A stretch of 64,000 nt of DNA from Flavobacteriales bacterium (lineage in GTDB: Bacteria; Bacteroidota; Bacteroidia; Flavobacteriales_D; Sanyastnellaceae), in the NCBI GenBank assembly GCA_016780385.1, contig JADHLY010000006.1, forward strand, positions 1-64,000, given 5' to 3'. The notes under the pieces are model-generated. The model was not told the DNA's origin. It was given only the letters and a program-made list of their open reading frames with translations, and searched no databases. A program made the translations under genes and the position numbers. Position 1 is the first letter of the stretch. Every line of letters begins with the position of its first letter. Shown piece by piece: positions 51,964 to 62,552 of this stretch.

Positions 51964-53751
51964 TCAACGTGATTCAACAATAAACCGTGCCCAGACTGTT
52001 GGGATGCGGTGTTCGTCCTCTTCGGGAACGCCATACAAGCTGAGGGTGTAAGTTCCCGCTTCCAGCATGTCTACAGACAGTGTGAAGGTCGTGAGCGGTT
52101 GTTTGTCACGTTCGATTTGGCCCACGGCCATCAAACGACCTCGGGCGTCGGACACCATGTAGGTGAGGGCGCTGCCCGATGCGGCGAGCAAATTATTTTC
52201 CTCGAAGACGATGTGCAAGCCGTCATCTGAAGCGGTAACGGGGTTGGGATACATCAACAGGTCACCGGTCTCCGTCAAGGTCTTGCCGCCCAAGGCCAGG
52301 TGGGCTTGCCACAGGTCGGGCACGCCATACCCGATCACGGTATCCGGTGTACTGAATTGATGCGCGGATTCCATCAGCGCCTGCCGGATGGCCCAAGCAG
52401 GGCGGTCAGGGTGGGCGCTCCACAAACTGACAGCAGCACCGCAGAGGATGGGGGATGAAAATGAGGTCCCGTTGCCCGTTCGGATGCTGCCGTCTGGGTG
52501 GACGTATGATGCATCTTGTCCTGTGGCACAGAGGTCGGGTTTAATCCGCCCGTCGGCAGTAGGACCATAACTGCTGAAAGAGGCATGCTGGCCGAAAGAC
52601 GTAACGGCCCCAACGGCAATGACGCTATCGCCATCGGCCGGGGCGGTGATTTTCTGCCAGGGGCTGTTGCCGCTGTTGCCCGCTGAACTAAAGACCAGCA
52701 TGCCCCGGGAAGCGGCAATGTCGGAAGCCTGCGAGATGGGGAAAGTATCGCCATCGAGGTCCCCCACGAGGTGGCTTTGTGATCCGGCATCGAAGAGCGA
52801 GTAACCCAGCGAGGTGTTGAGGACATCGCACCCTATGCTGTCCGCCCTTTCTGCTGCAGCCACCCAATGATACTCCTCCACCAAGTGCTCCCATCCCACG
52901 TCTTCGGTGCGGAACAGCATGTAAGTGGCGTCGGGTGCAGTCCCCATGTAGTGCTGACCACCTGGGGTGTCGAGGAATCCTGCCATGGTGGACAAGACCA
53001 TGGCGCCGTGCGCATGTTCATCGTAGATCCAAGGAGAAATGGCGCCGCCGTTGGGGAAGTTGCCTCCGACCAGGATGCGGCCTTCACCTCGGGCGCGGTC
53101 AAAGGCGGGATTCTCATCGACGCGGTCAAACCCGCTGTCCAACACGCCGACCATCATGCCCCCTCCGCGGTGTCCCAATCCATGGATCAAATCCACCTTG
53201 AGCTGCCGGACTTGTGACCAGCAGGCGCCGTAGGGGCCTGGTCCGCTCTCAAACAGGTCCTCGGCTCCGGAACGCGCTTGGGGCAGTTGAGGAGCGGGTT
53301 GGCTGCCACCGTACCAGCGCGCTCGCCGCACCTGCGCCACACCATCCAGTGCTGCAATGTCGGCGAGCAACGCCGCCATGCCGGCCGAATCGACCACGGC
53401 TGTATCCACTTGGATCACGATGCCATTGAGCCATCGGCTGCGGTGGAGCAAACGCAGGGCTTGGCCATTTTCTCCTGCTCCCAAGGCCAATACGGCTGAG
53501 ATGCGTGGAGGCGATACAGGCAGGTCCAGAGAGTCGAGGGGAATGCCCTGCCTTTGCCGCCTTTCCAAGGCGCGGGGGGAGAGGAGCTCAAGGCCCGCTT
53601 CCGGCGCATTGAGGTCGACGCCACAGTCCGCTTTGTCGGTGAAGCCCACCCAGTGGTGCAGCGGGGCGACCTGTCCTTGGGATGAGGTCAGCGCGAAATT
53701 CCACAGCGCCGCAATGAGCAGCTTGCAGCAAAATGAACCGGCCTGATTCAT
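51964..53751 (-). CDS. S8 family (subtilisin-like) serine peptidase with T9SS-type C-terminus
   Basis: Catalytic triad regions 'MMVGVLDSGFDRVDENP', 'YDEHAHGAMVLSTMAG', 'NGTSFSSPILCGAAVSLW'; C-terminal 'LMYPNPVTASDDGLHIVFEENN'. Start moved to ATG 53751 (MNQAGSFCCKLLIAALW). Confidence 0.92.
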   Translation of the reverse strand: MNQAGSFCCKLLIAALWNFALTSSQGQVAPLHHWVGFTDKADCGVDLNAPEAGLELLSPRALERRQRQGIPLDSLDLPVSPPRISAVLALGAGENGQALRLLHRSRWLNGIVIQVDTAVVDSAGMAALLADIAALDGVAQVRRARWYGGSQPAPQLPQARSGAEDLFESGPGPYGACWSQVRQLKVDLIHGLGHRGGGMMVGVLDSGFDRVDENPAFDRARGEGRILVGGNFPNGGAISPWIYDEHAHGAMVLSTMAGFLDTPGGQHYMGTAPDATYMLFRTEDVGWEHLVEEYHWVAAAERADSIGCDVLNTSLGYSLFDAGSQSHLVGDLDGDTFPISQASDIAASRGMLVFSSAGNSGNSPWQKITAPADGDSVIAVGAVTSFGQHASFSSYGPTADGRIKPDLCATGQDASYVHPDGSIRTGNGTSFSSPILCGAAVSLWSAHPDRPAWAIRQALMESAHQFSTPDTVIGYGVPDLWQAHLALGGKTLTETGDLLMYPNPVTASDDGLHIVFEENNLLAASGSALTYMVSDARGRLMAVGQIERDKQPLTTFTLSVDMLEAGTYTLSLYGVPEEDEHRIPTVWARFIVESR

Positions 53752-54860
53752 TCTTCGGTGGCCGTCAGTTGTCCGAGGGTCCAGCGCTCTGTGCGAATGA
53801 CCCCGCCGCTTTCGTCGAAGTACCGCCAGGTGCCGTCCTTCACACCCGCGGTGTATTCTCCCATTTCCTTCATGGGCTGGTTGCGCAGCTCTTGGCGCAT
53901 GGTGTCCTCGCCGGGACGGCCCCTTCCGCTCATGGGTGGGGCTCCACCGCGACTGGCTTCTTGATCGGCAGGGGCCATCACCCATTCGCCCAGGTCGTAC
54001 CAAGCGGTAAAAGGCCCATCCATTCTTCCAAATGCAAACCGTGCGACCCATTCCGGCCGGCCGCTGGGGTAGGTGGCTTCAAACTCCCCATTCTGGGGTT
54101 CCTCCTTGACAACCCGGCCGCCCTCATAAGTGATGAGGGAGCGGGGTTTTCCGTTGGGGTTGAACAGCGTCCAGACGCCCACAGGCAGGCCACTTTCGTA
54201 GTTGCCTTTACTGAGCAGGGCGCCTTGGTCTTGCATGACCGTCGCCTCACCGTGCCGCTCATCTTCTCGCCACATTTCTTCGGAGCGGAGTTGGCCTTCA
54301 CGGTTGTAGCTCTTCCAGGTGCCGGCTTTTTTTCCGGCCCGGTAGGTGCCTTCCTCCAACAACTGGCCATTGGGATGGTAGGCTTGGTAGCTGCCATCGA
54401 GGGTGTCACCGTCATAATGTTCGTTGACCCGCAAGCGACCTTGCTTGTCCAGCGCTTCCCAGGCCCCAGTTTTGAGCTGCTTCCATTCGCCGTCGAGCTG
54501 CACCGTCGTGTATTGTCCACGGTGTGAAACCGTGCCGTCTTCGCGATACAGCACGGCCTTGGCGATGTCGCTGCCTTCCACATGGTCCACTTCACTCAAA
54601 ACGCGACCGGTCTCTCGGAAAAAGGTGAAGTGCCCCACGGGCCGGCCGTCCTTGAATGAACCGCTGTAATACAACGTCCCATCGGGGTAGACCCGGATCC
54701 AGCGGCCTTGCTTCAGTCCATCGGCATCCGTGAAGTTGAAGTCCGCTCCTGCTTGACCAGCCGGCCAATCTGAGGGGTTCGTTTCGGGTTGCGACCACAG
54801 GGCCAGTGGGAGCCACAAGAGCAGGGCCAGAGGGAAGAGGGAAGTGCGTCGACGATTCAC
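53748..54860 (-). CDS. MORN/YwqK-like repeat protein, probably secreted
   Basis: Repeated 'GxWxxYxxxGxLxxxGxYxxGxxxG' motifs; GTG start at 54860 gives signal peptide 'NRRRTSLFPLALLLWLPLALWSQ'. Confidence 0.75.
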   Translation of the reverse strand: MNRRRTSLFPLALLLWLPLALWSQPETNPSDWPAGQAGADFNFTDADGLKQGRWIRVYPDGTLYYSGSFKDGRPVGHFTFFRETGRVLSEVDHVEGSDIAKAVLYREDGTVSHRGQYTTVQLDGEWKQLKTGAWEALDKQGRLRVNEHYDGDTLDGSYQAYHPNGQLLEEGTYRAGKKAGTWKSYNREGQLRSEEMWREDERHGEATVMQDQGALLSKGNYESGLPVGVWTLFNPNGKPRSLITYEGGRVVKEEPQNGEFEATYPSGRPEWVARFAFGRMDGPFTAWYDLGEWVMAPADQEASRGGAPPMSGRGRPGEDTMRQELRNQPMKEMGEYTAGVKDGTWRYFDESGGVIRTERWTLGQLTATEE

Positions 54861-54879
54861 GAGACCAAATTGGGACTGA

Positions 54880-55893
<1,014 letters not shown>

Positions 55894-55907
55894 AGACCAA
55901 CCTGAAA

Positions 55908-58274
55908 TCAAGGGTCAATCACGACCAACCGGCGGGCGCCTTTTCCATGGGAGGAGGCGCCCGTTTTGCTGCCGCCTTGTCTGGATTCAGGGATGATAAG
56001 GTAGGTGCCGGCTGACCATCGCTGCGGCCATGTGACGCGGCCGCCTTGGGCTTCCAGGCGACCGAGGCGCCGTCCCGCGAGGTCCATCACCTGTATGGCC
56101 TCACCGGGGATCTCAAAGGCGGATCCCCATTTGAGCGGGTTGGGGTGGGGATGCCACACGGGGGCCTCCTCCACAATGTTGTTGATGCCGTCAATAACGT
56201 CTGGGGTGCAGCCTTTCAATGCGGGTGCGGTGGCGTGGCCATTCCAGAGGGTCAAGCCGCCATCCCGCACGCCGACCATGAGGTCGAAGTGCCCGTCGGC
56301 GTCCAGGTCGGCCACGGCCGGTGCTGCAAATTCGCCTTCGTACAGGCCCAGCCATTGCGCATCGGTTTCCGGCCATTCGGCCTCGGCCTCGGAAATGGGG
56401 TTGGCCGGACAGCTGAAGCGTTGCAAGCGGCCGAGTTCATTGCCCAAGATCAGGGTGAGTCCTGTATCGGTGGGCCATACTGAAGGCACAGAAAAACCAT
56501 TGATGCCCAGTAGGTTGTCAGCCAAAACTTGCCCCGCTGATGCCGTCACCAATGAAAAAGAAGGTGCGGATACACTTCCTGAATTTTCGTACAGGCTGAG
56601 TTCGCCATTTTTCTCTCCGACAAGGAGATCCAGGTCGCCATCACCATCCAGGTCATAGAGGCAGGGTGCGGCAAATTGCCCGATGTCGATGGGGGTTCCT
56701 TCCGCATCGAGCATCGCGGCCTCAGTCAGGGTGAGGTCCATGTCCATTCCTGCAGCGGCGGTATTGGTCCACCGGTGAAGGTTGCCCAATTCATCGCCGA
56801 GGATGAGGTCGTCATCTCCATCCCCATCGAGGTCGCCAAAGGCGAGGACCACACTTTCCAAACCAAAATCCGGAAGGGACAACCAGTTGGTATCGAGCTG
56901 CTCGAAAGCTGGGGCTTGGGGCGTACCCACATTGCGGAAGCGGGCCAGCAAGGCAGGGGTGTTGCCGGGTCCGAGGTAGCGTTCTTTGTTGGCCACAACC
57001 AGGTCGAGGTCACCGTCGAGATCGAAGTCTGTAAAGGCCGGGTAAGCCCCCCTGCCCACGTCAATCATGCCTTCCTGAAGAAAGGCGGTCGTCTGGAGTG
57101 TCCATTCGGGGGAAGCCTCAGATCCGGCGTTGCGGTACCACCAGCTCCCGTAGCGTCCGTCCACCTCGAAAGTCTCATTTGGGGTGACCATCAGATCTCG
57201 GACTCCGTCCTGGTCGATGTCCAGGTGGAAGGCGGCCGGAAAGCGTTGAATGTCGAGGGTGTCTTCATCCCCTAAGTCGGCAGGCCAGTGGTTGGTCGTG
57301 TGGGTGGTGCTGTCCTGTCCGTCCACGGCATCGGTCATGTAGCAAGCCACAAACTGGTTATAGGAGACATCGCCCAGCAAGATGTCCAAGTGTCCGTCTC
57401 CGTCCAGGTCGAGGATGGCCGTTGTGCCTCCCGCGTGGCGCATGGTGGTGGTGCCGGCGTCTTCGCCAGTTTCCGCAGAGGCGCGGGGATCCGCGACGTT
57501 GAAATCGCACTCGTGCTCGGTGCCGATATAGACGGTATTGTCCTCGGTGGCTTCGTCCAACATGCCATAGCAGCGGTTGGTCACATCCCAAATGAGGGTG
57601 TCCCCGCAGCCGACAGAGCCTTCTGTGAGTCCGCGGCTGGTATAGCTGTACAGTGTAGAAGAGGTCTCCGTCCAGGTGACCATGTCGAGGTCTCCGTCCC
57701 CGTCAAAGTCGCCAATGGCCGGGATGTCGGTGTTGAGGCATACCATGGGCAGGTTTTGTTCGCCCGACCCAAAGTCCCAGTTGGCCACCACATTCGAGGT
57801 GGGGGCATCCGGGTATTGGGTCAACCCATCGATCACAGCGCCCGGCCAGATCCTCACCCCGCTTTGGCTATTGGCAAAGAGGTCCATGATGCCATCGCAA
57901 TTGGCGTCGCGCAAGAGCACCCAATTTCTCAAGTCTGCTGGAAAGGCGCTGCGCCAATCGGGCCGATGCAAGTAGGTCAGAGGGGCTTCGGGTACATCTG
58001 ATGTGCAGCCTTGGAAGGCCAAGATGCGGTTGCCACTGCGGTCAAACACAAAAAGGTCGCCAATGCCATCCCCATCAAGGTCAGCAGCGGAGTATTGTGG
58101 GGCAGTGAGTCCACCAGCCCAAGGGTTGGAAAGCGGTGCGCCGTTCAATCCCCATACGGCCACGGTGTCCCACCGCTGGTAACCCGCTTCTTGACCAAAT
58201 AAGGTAAACGCACATCCCACCAAGCTCATGGTGACGCAGGCCAAAGCTGCTGACTTCCAAGGTTGAATGGGCAT
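55908..58274 (-). CDS. VCBS/FG-GAP repeat protein, secreted
   Basis: About nine 'DxDxDGxxDLxxx' Ca-binding-like motifs (e.g. 'DLDGDGIGDLFVFD', 'DFDGDGDLDMVTW', 'DLDGDGDDDLILGD'), N-terminal hydrophobic segment, short T9SS-like end 'LIIPES...RRLVVIDP'. Confidence 0.85.
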   Translation of the reverse strand: MPIQPWKSAALACVTMSLVGCAFTLFGQEAGYQRWDTVAVWGLNGAPLSNPWAGGLTAPQYSAADLDGDGIGDLFVFDRSGNRILAFQGCTSDVPEAPLTYLHRPDWRSAFPADLRNWVLLRDANCDGIMDLFANSQSGVRIWPGAVIDGLTQYPDAPTSNVVANWDFGSGEQNLPMVCLNTDIPAIGDFDGDGDLDMVTWTETSSTLYSYTSRGLTEGSVGCGDTLIWDVTNRCYGMLDEATEDNTVYIGTEHECDFNVADPRASAETGEDAGTTTMRHAGGTTAILDLDGDGHLDILLGDVSYNQFVACYMTDAVDGQDSTTHTTNHWPADLGDEDTLDIQRFPAAFHLDIDQDGVRDLMVTPNETFEVDGRYGSWWYRNAGSEASPEWTLQTTAFLQEGMIDVGRGAYPAFTDFDLDGDLDLVVANKERYLGPGNTPALLARFRNVGTPQAPAFEQLDTNWLSLPDFGLESVVLAFGDLDGDGDDDLILGDELGNLHRWTNTAAAGMDMDLTLTEAAMLDAEGTPIDIGQFAAPCLYDLDGDGDLDLLVGEKNGELSLYENSGSVSAPSFSLVTASAGQVLADNLLGINGFSVPSVWPTDTGLTLILGNELGRLQRFSCPANPISEAEAEWPETDAQWLGLYEGEFAAPAVADLDADGHFDLMVGVRDGGLTLWNGHATAPALKGCTPDVIDGINNIVEEAPVWHPHPNPLKWGSAFEIPGEAIQVMDLAGRRLGRLEAQGGRVTWPQRWSAGTYLIIPESRQGGSKTGASSHGKGARRLVVIDP

Positions 58275-58352
58275 GTTGGGGGGTGTTTGGCACATACTGA
58301 TGGTGAGCAGGACATGTTTTATGGAGAACTCTGCTCGAGGAGAAAGAGTTGC

Positions 58353-58934
58353 TCAGTCCCAGTCAATGGGGGACACCATCCCGGATACGGGAATGACCAG
58401 GCCTGCGTCTGTCTCGAGCTCACGGCCCAACAGGCGCGCGCCGCCACACACGAGTTCACCTCGCTCATTCTGCTCGATGATGACGGGTTTGCCGTTGAGG
58501 TCTGTATAGCTGCCCTCCAGCATTTTCGGGCCTTTCATGCGCTCAATCATGTGCGCCCGGACAAAGCGGTCACGGGCCTCCTGCTGATCTTCGTCCAGGA
58601 TGCCCTTCCAGTCCTTGTTCTGGGTGAATGTGGCATCATCAGGCACCAAGAGGGCGTAACCTCCCGAATGGACCGTGCGCGCCAGAGAGGACTCGCCTAC
58701 AATGCGCTCGAAGTATTGTGTTTCCGGGCTGGTCACGATGTAACGCCAGGGGCTCACCGTGCTGTATGGTGCGTTGAGCTCTTCTGCGGTGTAGGCACGC
58801 TTGGGTGTTTTGCCCTTCATTTTGGGGTTTGCCGCTTCCTTTTTGGGAGGTGCAGTTTGCGTGTCGGTTTCTGAACCACCACAGGCAAAGAGCAGAAGGG
58901 GGATGATGAACAGGGGGAGCAGTCGGAAATTCAT
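58353..58934 (-). CDS. Fasciclin-like domain lipoprotein
   Basis: Lipobox 'MNFRLLPLFIIPLLLFACGGSETDT'; 'FERIVGESSLARTVHSGGYALLVPDDATFTQNKDW...' fasciclin-like. Confidence 0.65.
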   Translation of the reverse strand: MNFRLLPLFIIPLLLFACGGSETDTQTAPPKKEAANPKMKGKTPKRAYTAEELNAPYSTVSPWRYIVTSPETQYFERIVGESSLARTVHSGGYALLVPDDATFTQNKDWKGILDEDQQEARDRFVRAHMIERMKGPKMLEGSYTDLNGKPVIIEQNERGELVCGGARLLGRELETDAGLVIPVSGMVSPIDWD

Positions 58935-59006
58935 AGAGGACGGAAAAGAAGTGGGATCGGCGGTTCTCGCCAAAAGGCATTTTTCTTTGCTGCAAATTAG
59001 CGCGGC

Positions 59007-59429
59007 ATGATGGAAGGAGAAGCCCAACGCAACCACTTGCTCACAGCGGGTATTTTGTTGGTCATTGGCATTGCCGCTGGCGCATTTGGTGCGCATGCTT
59101 TGGAAGGTGTCTTGGATGACCGAGGTATGGTGTCCTATGAGACGGCCTCGCGCTATGTTTTGGTGATGGGAGCAGCACTCATGGGGGCGTCAGCGACGGG
59201 CCATGTGCGGGGTTTGGTATGGGTTGAAGTGGGGGTGGCCTTGTTTTCCTTGAGCATTTTCGCCCTCCTTGCCGGTCGCTTATCTGGGTGGACTTGGGTA
59301 GGCTGGGTTGGGCCAGTGACACCGTTGGGCGGACTGTCCATGATGGCGGGGTGGGTTCTGTGGTCCCTTCATTGGATTCGTCCCAGTGGACAAAACAGAG
59401 GCAAATCTGAGGAAAAGTCTGACGGCTGA
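59007..59429 (+). CDS. DUF423 family small membrane protein
   Basis: 'GILLVIGIAAGAFGAHALEGVLDDRGMVSYETASRYVLVMGAALM' plus 4 hydrophobic segments. Confidence 0.85.
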   Translation: MMEGEAQRNHLLTAGILLVIGIAAGAFGAHALEGVLDDRGMVSYETASRYVLVMGAALMGASATGHVRGLVWVEVGVALFSLSIFALLAGRLSGWTWVGWVGPVTPLGGLSMMAGWVLWSLHWIRPSGQNRGKSEEKSDG

Positions 59430-59495
59430 TTCCTGTCGTTGGCGAGGTGGTTGTGTAACTTTGAAGAAGGCAAGCAATGATCTGCCTCGACAATT

Positions 59496-61112
59496 ATGGT
59501 ACACCAAGGAAATACCCCTTTCCACCCCAATCTGGCTGAGATTGGTTTGCGCAAAGCACGCAACATCTGGTGGAATTTACCTCCTGCCCGCCTCATAGAG
59601 CGGACCCTCTTAGCAGGAGAAGGAAGGCTTACTTCAACTGGCGCCATCGCCGTTGACACCGGCCGATTCACTGGCCGCAGCCCCAAAGACCGATTCATCG
59701 TCAGAGACCCCCTCACACAGGACAACGTTTGGTGGGGCGAGATCAACCAACCCATCGATCCAGAACAGGCGAAGACTTTGCATGGCGATTTGATGCGCTA
59801 CCTCGACGGCAAAGGGCTTTACGTCCGCGATGCCTTCGTGGGCTCCGCAAAGGAATACCGCAAGGGGGTCCGGGTCATGACCGAGAAGGCTTGGTCCAAT
59901 TTATTTGCATTCAACATGTTCCTCCGGCCGACGAAGGAGGAAATCGCAGGCTTCAGGCCCGATTGGCATGTGGTCTGCGCCCCCGGGTTCAAAGCGGATC
60001 CTACACGGCATGGCACAAGGCAGTCCAATTTTGCCATCCTCGACTTCACCCACAAGCGCGTCTTGATCGGGGGAACGGGCTATACCGGCGAGATCAAAAA
60101 GGGCATGTTCAGTGCCATGAATTTCTTGTTGCCTACAGAATCCAACGTGCTGCCCATGCACTGTTCGGCCAATGAAGGCCCAGATGGCAAAACCGCAGTG
60201 TTCTTCGGGCTCTCAGGAACCGGCAAAACCACACTTTCCAGCGACCCCGAGCGTCAGCTCATCGGCGATGACGAGCACGGGTGGGGGCCTCGGGGCATTT
60301 TTAACTTTGAAGGCGGTTGTTACGCCAAGACAATCGACCTCGACGCCGCCCTTGAGCCGGACATTTATGGGGCCATCCACCACGGTGCGATGCTGGAGAA
60401 CATTGGTTTTGCGGCCGATGGTGTGACCCCGGACTTCACGGATGCCACCACTACACAGAATACGCGGGTGAGCTATCCGATCCAGCACATCCATGGGGCC
60501 AAGCCCAGCGGAGAAGGGGGGCATCCGGAGCACATTTTTTTCCTGACGTGTGACGCCTTTGGGGTATTGCCACCTCTGGCGCGCCTCGATGCGCCCACTG
60601 CAGCGTACCACTTCATCAGTGGATATACGGCCAAGGTCGCCGGCACCGAGGACGGCATTGACGAGCCCAAGGCCGTATTCAGCGCGTGTTTCGGCGCGCC
60701 GTTTCTGCCCTTGCATCCCGGCAAGTATGCCGACATGCTCAGCCAGCGCATGGCCGAGCACGGTTCCAAGGTATGGCTGGTGAACACGGGATGGACGGGT
60801 GGACCACATGGTGAAGGCCAACGGATGTCCTTGAAGGATACACGGGCATTGCTGAATGCCGTCTTGCAAGGGAAGATGGACCAAGTGGAATACCGCCAGT
60901 GTGACCGCTTTGGTTGGGAAGTGCCCATGACGGCGCCGGGTGTGGACGACACTTTGCTCAATCCACGCAACACTTGGGCGGATCCCCGCGCATACGATGC
61001 CAAGGCGGATGCCCTCGCAGACCGGTTCAATGCCAACTTTGATCCCTTTGCCGATGGTGTGTCAGCCGAGGTGCGCAATGCGGCACCAACAGTGCCAGCA
61101 TACGCAGGTTGA
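59496..61112 (+). CDS. pckA: Phosphoenolpyruvate carboxykinase (ATP)
   Basis: 'TGRFTGRSPKDRFIVRD', 'FFGLSGTGKTTLSSDPERQLIGDDEHGWGPRGIFNFEGGCYAKTIDL', 'YRQCDRFGWEVPMTAPGVDDTLLNPRNTW'. Confidence 0.97.
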   Translation: MVHQGNTPFHPNLAEIGLRKARNIWWNLPPARLIERTLLAGEGRLTSTGAIAVDTGRFTGRSPKDRFIVRDPLTQDNVWWGEINQPIDPEQAKTLHGDLMRYLDGKGLYVRDAFVGSAKEYRKGVRVMTEKAWSNLFAFNMFLRPTKEEIAGFRPDWHVVCAPGFKADPTRHGTRQSNFAILDFTHKRVLIGGTGYTGEIKKGMFSAMNFLLPTESNVLPMHCSANEGPDGKTAVFFGLSGTGKTTLSSDPERQLIGDDEHGWGPRGIFNFEGGCYAKTIDLDAALEPDIYGAIHHGAMLENIGFAADGVTPDFTDATTTQNTRVSYPIQHIHGAKPSGEGGHPEHIFFLTCDAFGVLPPLARLDAPTAAYHFISGYTAKVAGTEDGIDEPKAVFSACFGAPFLPLHPGKYADMLSQRMAEHGSKVWLVNTGWTGGPHGEGQRMSLKDTRALLNAVLQGKMDQVEYRQCDRFGWEVPMTAPGVDDTLLNPRNTWADPRAYDAKADALADRFNANFDPFADGVSAEVRNAAPTVPAYAG

Positions 61113-61179
61113 CCATCTATTGTGGATGAACGGTAGCGGTGCTGAGCGATGATGCTTGGCTCAGGGCTTTCTTTGTCCC

Positions 61180-61911
61180 ATGCGGCGGTTTTATGCACCG
61201 GAAGTCAAGCCTGGTCCCCATTCCTTGGGGGCAGATGAGGCCCGTCACTTGGGACAGGTATTGCGCGCTCGACCGGGTGATGCCGTGGAGTTGGCCGATG
61301 GCCAAGGGGCGGTCTTTCCTGCGGAGGTGGTTTCTGTGGGCAAGCGCGAGGCCGTGTTGCAGGTGGGCATACCCGCCTGCTTTCCAATCCCGGATCCTCA
61401 ATTAACCTTGTGGGTGGCGCCGACCAAGCACACCGACCGCTTTGAGTGGTTTCTGGAGAAGGCCTGTGAATGTGGTGTCTCCCGGATCCAACCCATTTGG
61501 ACGGGGCGCAGTGAGCGCAAAGTCGAAAAGCATGAGCGCTGGCACCGCACATTGGTGGAAGCGATGAAGCAGAGCCAACGGGCGTGGCTTCCAGAGTTGC
61601 TGCCTGCAACACCATTGAAAGAGGCGCTTGAGACAGTAAAGGGGGCAGTGGACGGACCTTGGTTGGGCCTGGCGCACTGTCCCGTGCCGGAACACCCCGA
61701 ATGGCAGCGGCAATCAATCACGGAAGCCATGCCGGCGGGCAGCGATGCGGTTTTGGCGATCGGGCCCGAAGGAGATTTCACGCCAGACGAAATAGAAGCC
61801 TTTGGTGCAGCGGGCTTTACTCCTGTCACCATGGGGACGCACAGGTTGCGGACCGAAACCGCGGCCCTGTATGCCGTGCAGGCTTTTCATTTGATCAATG
61901 CCCTGAAATGA
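61180..61911 (+). CDS. rsmE: 16S rRNA (uracil(1498)-N(3))-methyltransferase
   Basis: 'MRRFYAPEVKPGPHSLGADEARHLGQVLRARPGDAVELADGQG', 'IGPEGDFTPDEIEAFGAAGFTPVTMGTHRLRTETAALYAVQAFHLI'. Confidence 0.93.
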   Translation: MRRFYAPEVKPGPHSLGADEARHLGQVLRARPGDAVELADGQGAVFPAEVVSVGKREAVLQVGIPACFPIPDPQLTLWVAPTKHTDRFEWFLEKACECGVSRIQPIWTGRSERKVEKHERWHRTLVEAMKQSQRAWLPELLPATPLKEALETVKGAVDGPWLGLAHCPVPEHPEWQRQSITEAMPAGSDAVLAIGPEGDFTPDEIEAFGAAGFTPVTMGTHRLRTETAALYAVQAFHLINALK

Positions 61912-62231
61912 AGTCCATCGTCAATCTCATCCTCGTCCTCTCTATCGCATGCGGGGCGCTCTATGTGACCAACCCCGACCAAGAAGCATTCAGCCTTTTC
62001 TTGAGTGACTACGTCCAGACTGAACTTGCCGACGACACGCCGGGAGAAACGGCCTTGGGCAAGAAGCTGCGCAAGGGGTTGGGCGACTTGGCCGCCGTGG
62101 CCGGCCGTGAGGTCACAGAGAGGGAGGACCTGTATATCGCGTCCATTTACAGGCTCGACATCCTCAACAAGCATTACACGTTTGTCGGGGTGGCGGGCCA
62201 GTTTTTTCTCGTCGAGAAAACAGAAGAGTGA
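61908..62231 (+). CDS. Small protein, DUF4359-like
   Basis: ATGA overlap with rsmE; 'MKSIVNLILVLSIACGALYVTNPDQEAFSLFLSDYVQTEL...TEREDLYIASIYRLDILNKHYTFVGVAGQFFLVEK'. Confidence 0.7.
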   Translation: MKSIVNLILVLSIACGALYVTNPDQEAFSLFLSDYVQTELADDTPGETALGKKLRKGLGDLAAVAGREVTEREDLYIASIYRLDILNKHYTFVGVAGQFFLVEKTEE

Positions 62232-62232
62232 G

Positions 62233-62550
62233 TCAGTCCGCTTGGGGCTCTTCCTCCGAAACAGGCGGGGCCTCGGGCATGGGCATCCAATGGGTGACCG
62301 CTTTGAAGTACTGATTGGAAGCCCCTTCGCCCGACCAAAAATGTCGGCCATGGCTGTCTGCCCGGTCGGACTGGGCAGAGAAGAAATTTTCCATAAACCG
62401 AAGGACGATGACATCGCGCATCTCAAAGCTGGCTTTTCCGGGGAGCAATACCTCATTGCCGGGTACGACCGCCAATACCCGCTGGCCATTGGTGGGCAGC
62501 TGGTCATCGCAGGAAATCCAGGGCGCGGGATTGTGCTCGGTGTGCTCCAT
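62233..62550 (-). CDS. DUF551-like small protein
   Basis: 'APWISCDDQLPTNGQRVLAVVPGNE...VTHWMPMPEAPP' resembles the DUF551 pattern. Confidence 0.65.
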   Translation of the reverse strand: MEHTEHNPAPWISCDDQLPTNGQRVLAVVPGNEVLLPGKASFEMRDVIVLRFMENFFSAQSDRADSHGRHFWSGEGASNQYFKAVTHWMPMPEAPPVSEEEPQAD

Positions 62551-62552
62551 GT

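Noticed and set aside
58275-58352. Hairpin AACTCT...AGAGTT between fasciclin-like and VCBS genes
   Set aside because: Only 6 bp with a long loop and no clear T-tract on the minus strand; too weak to call.
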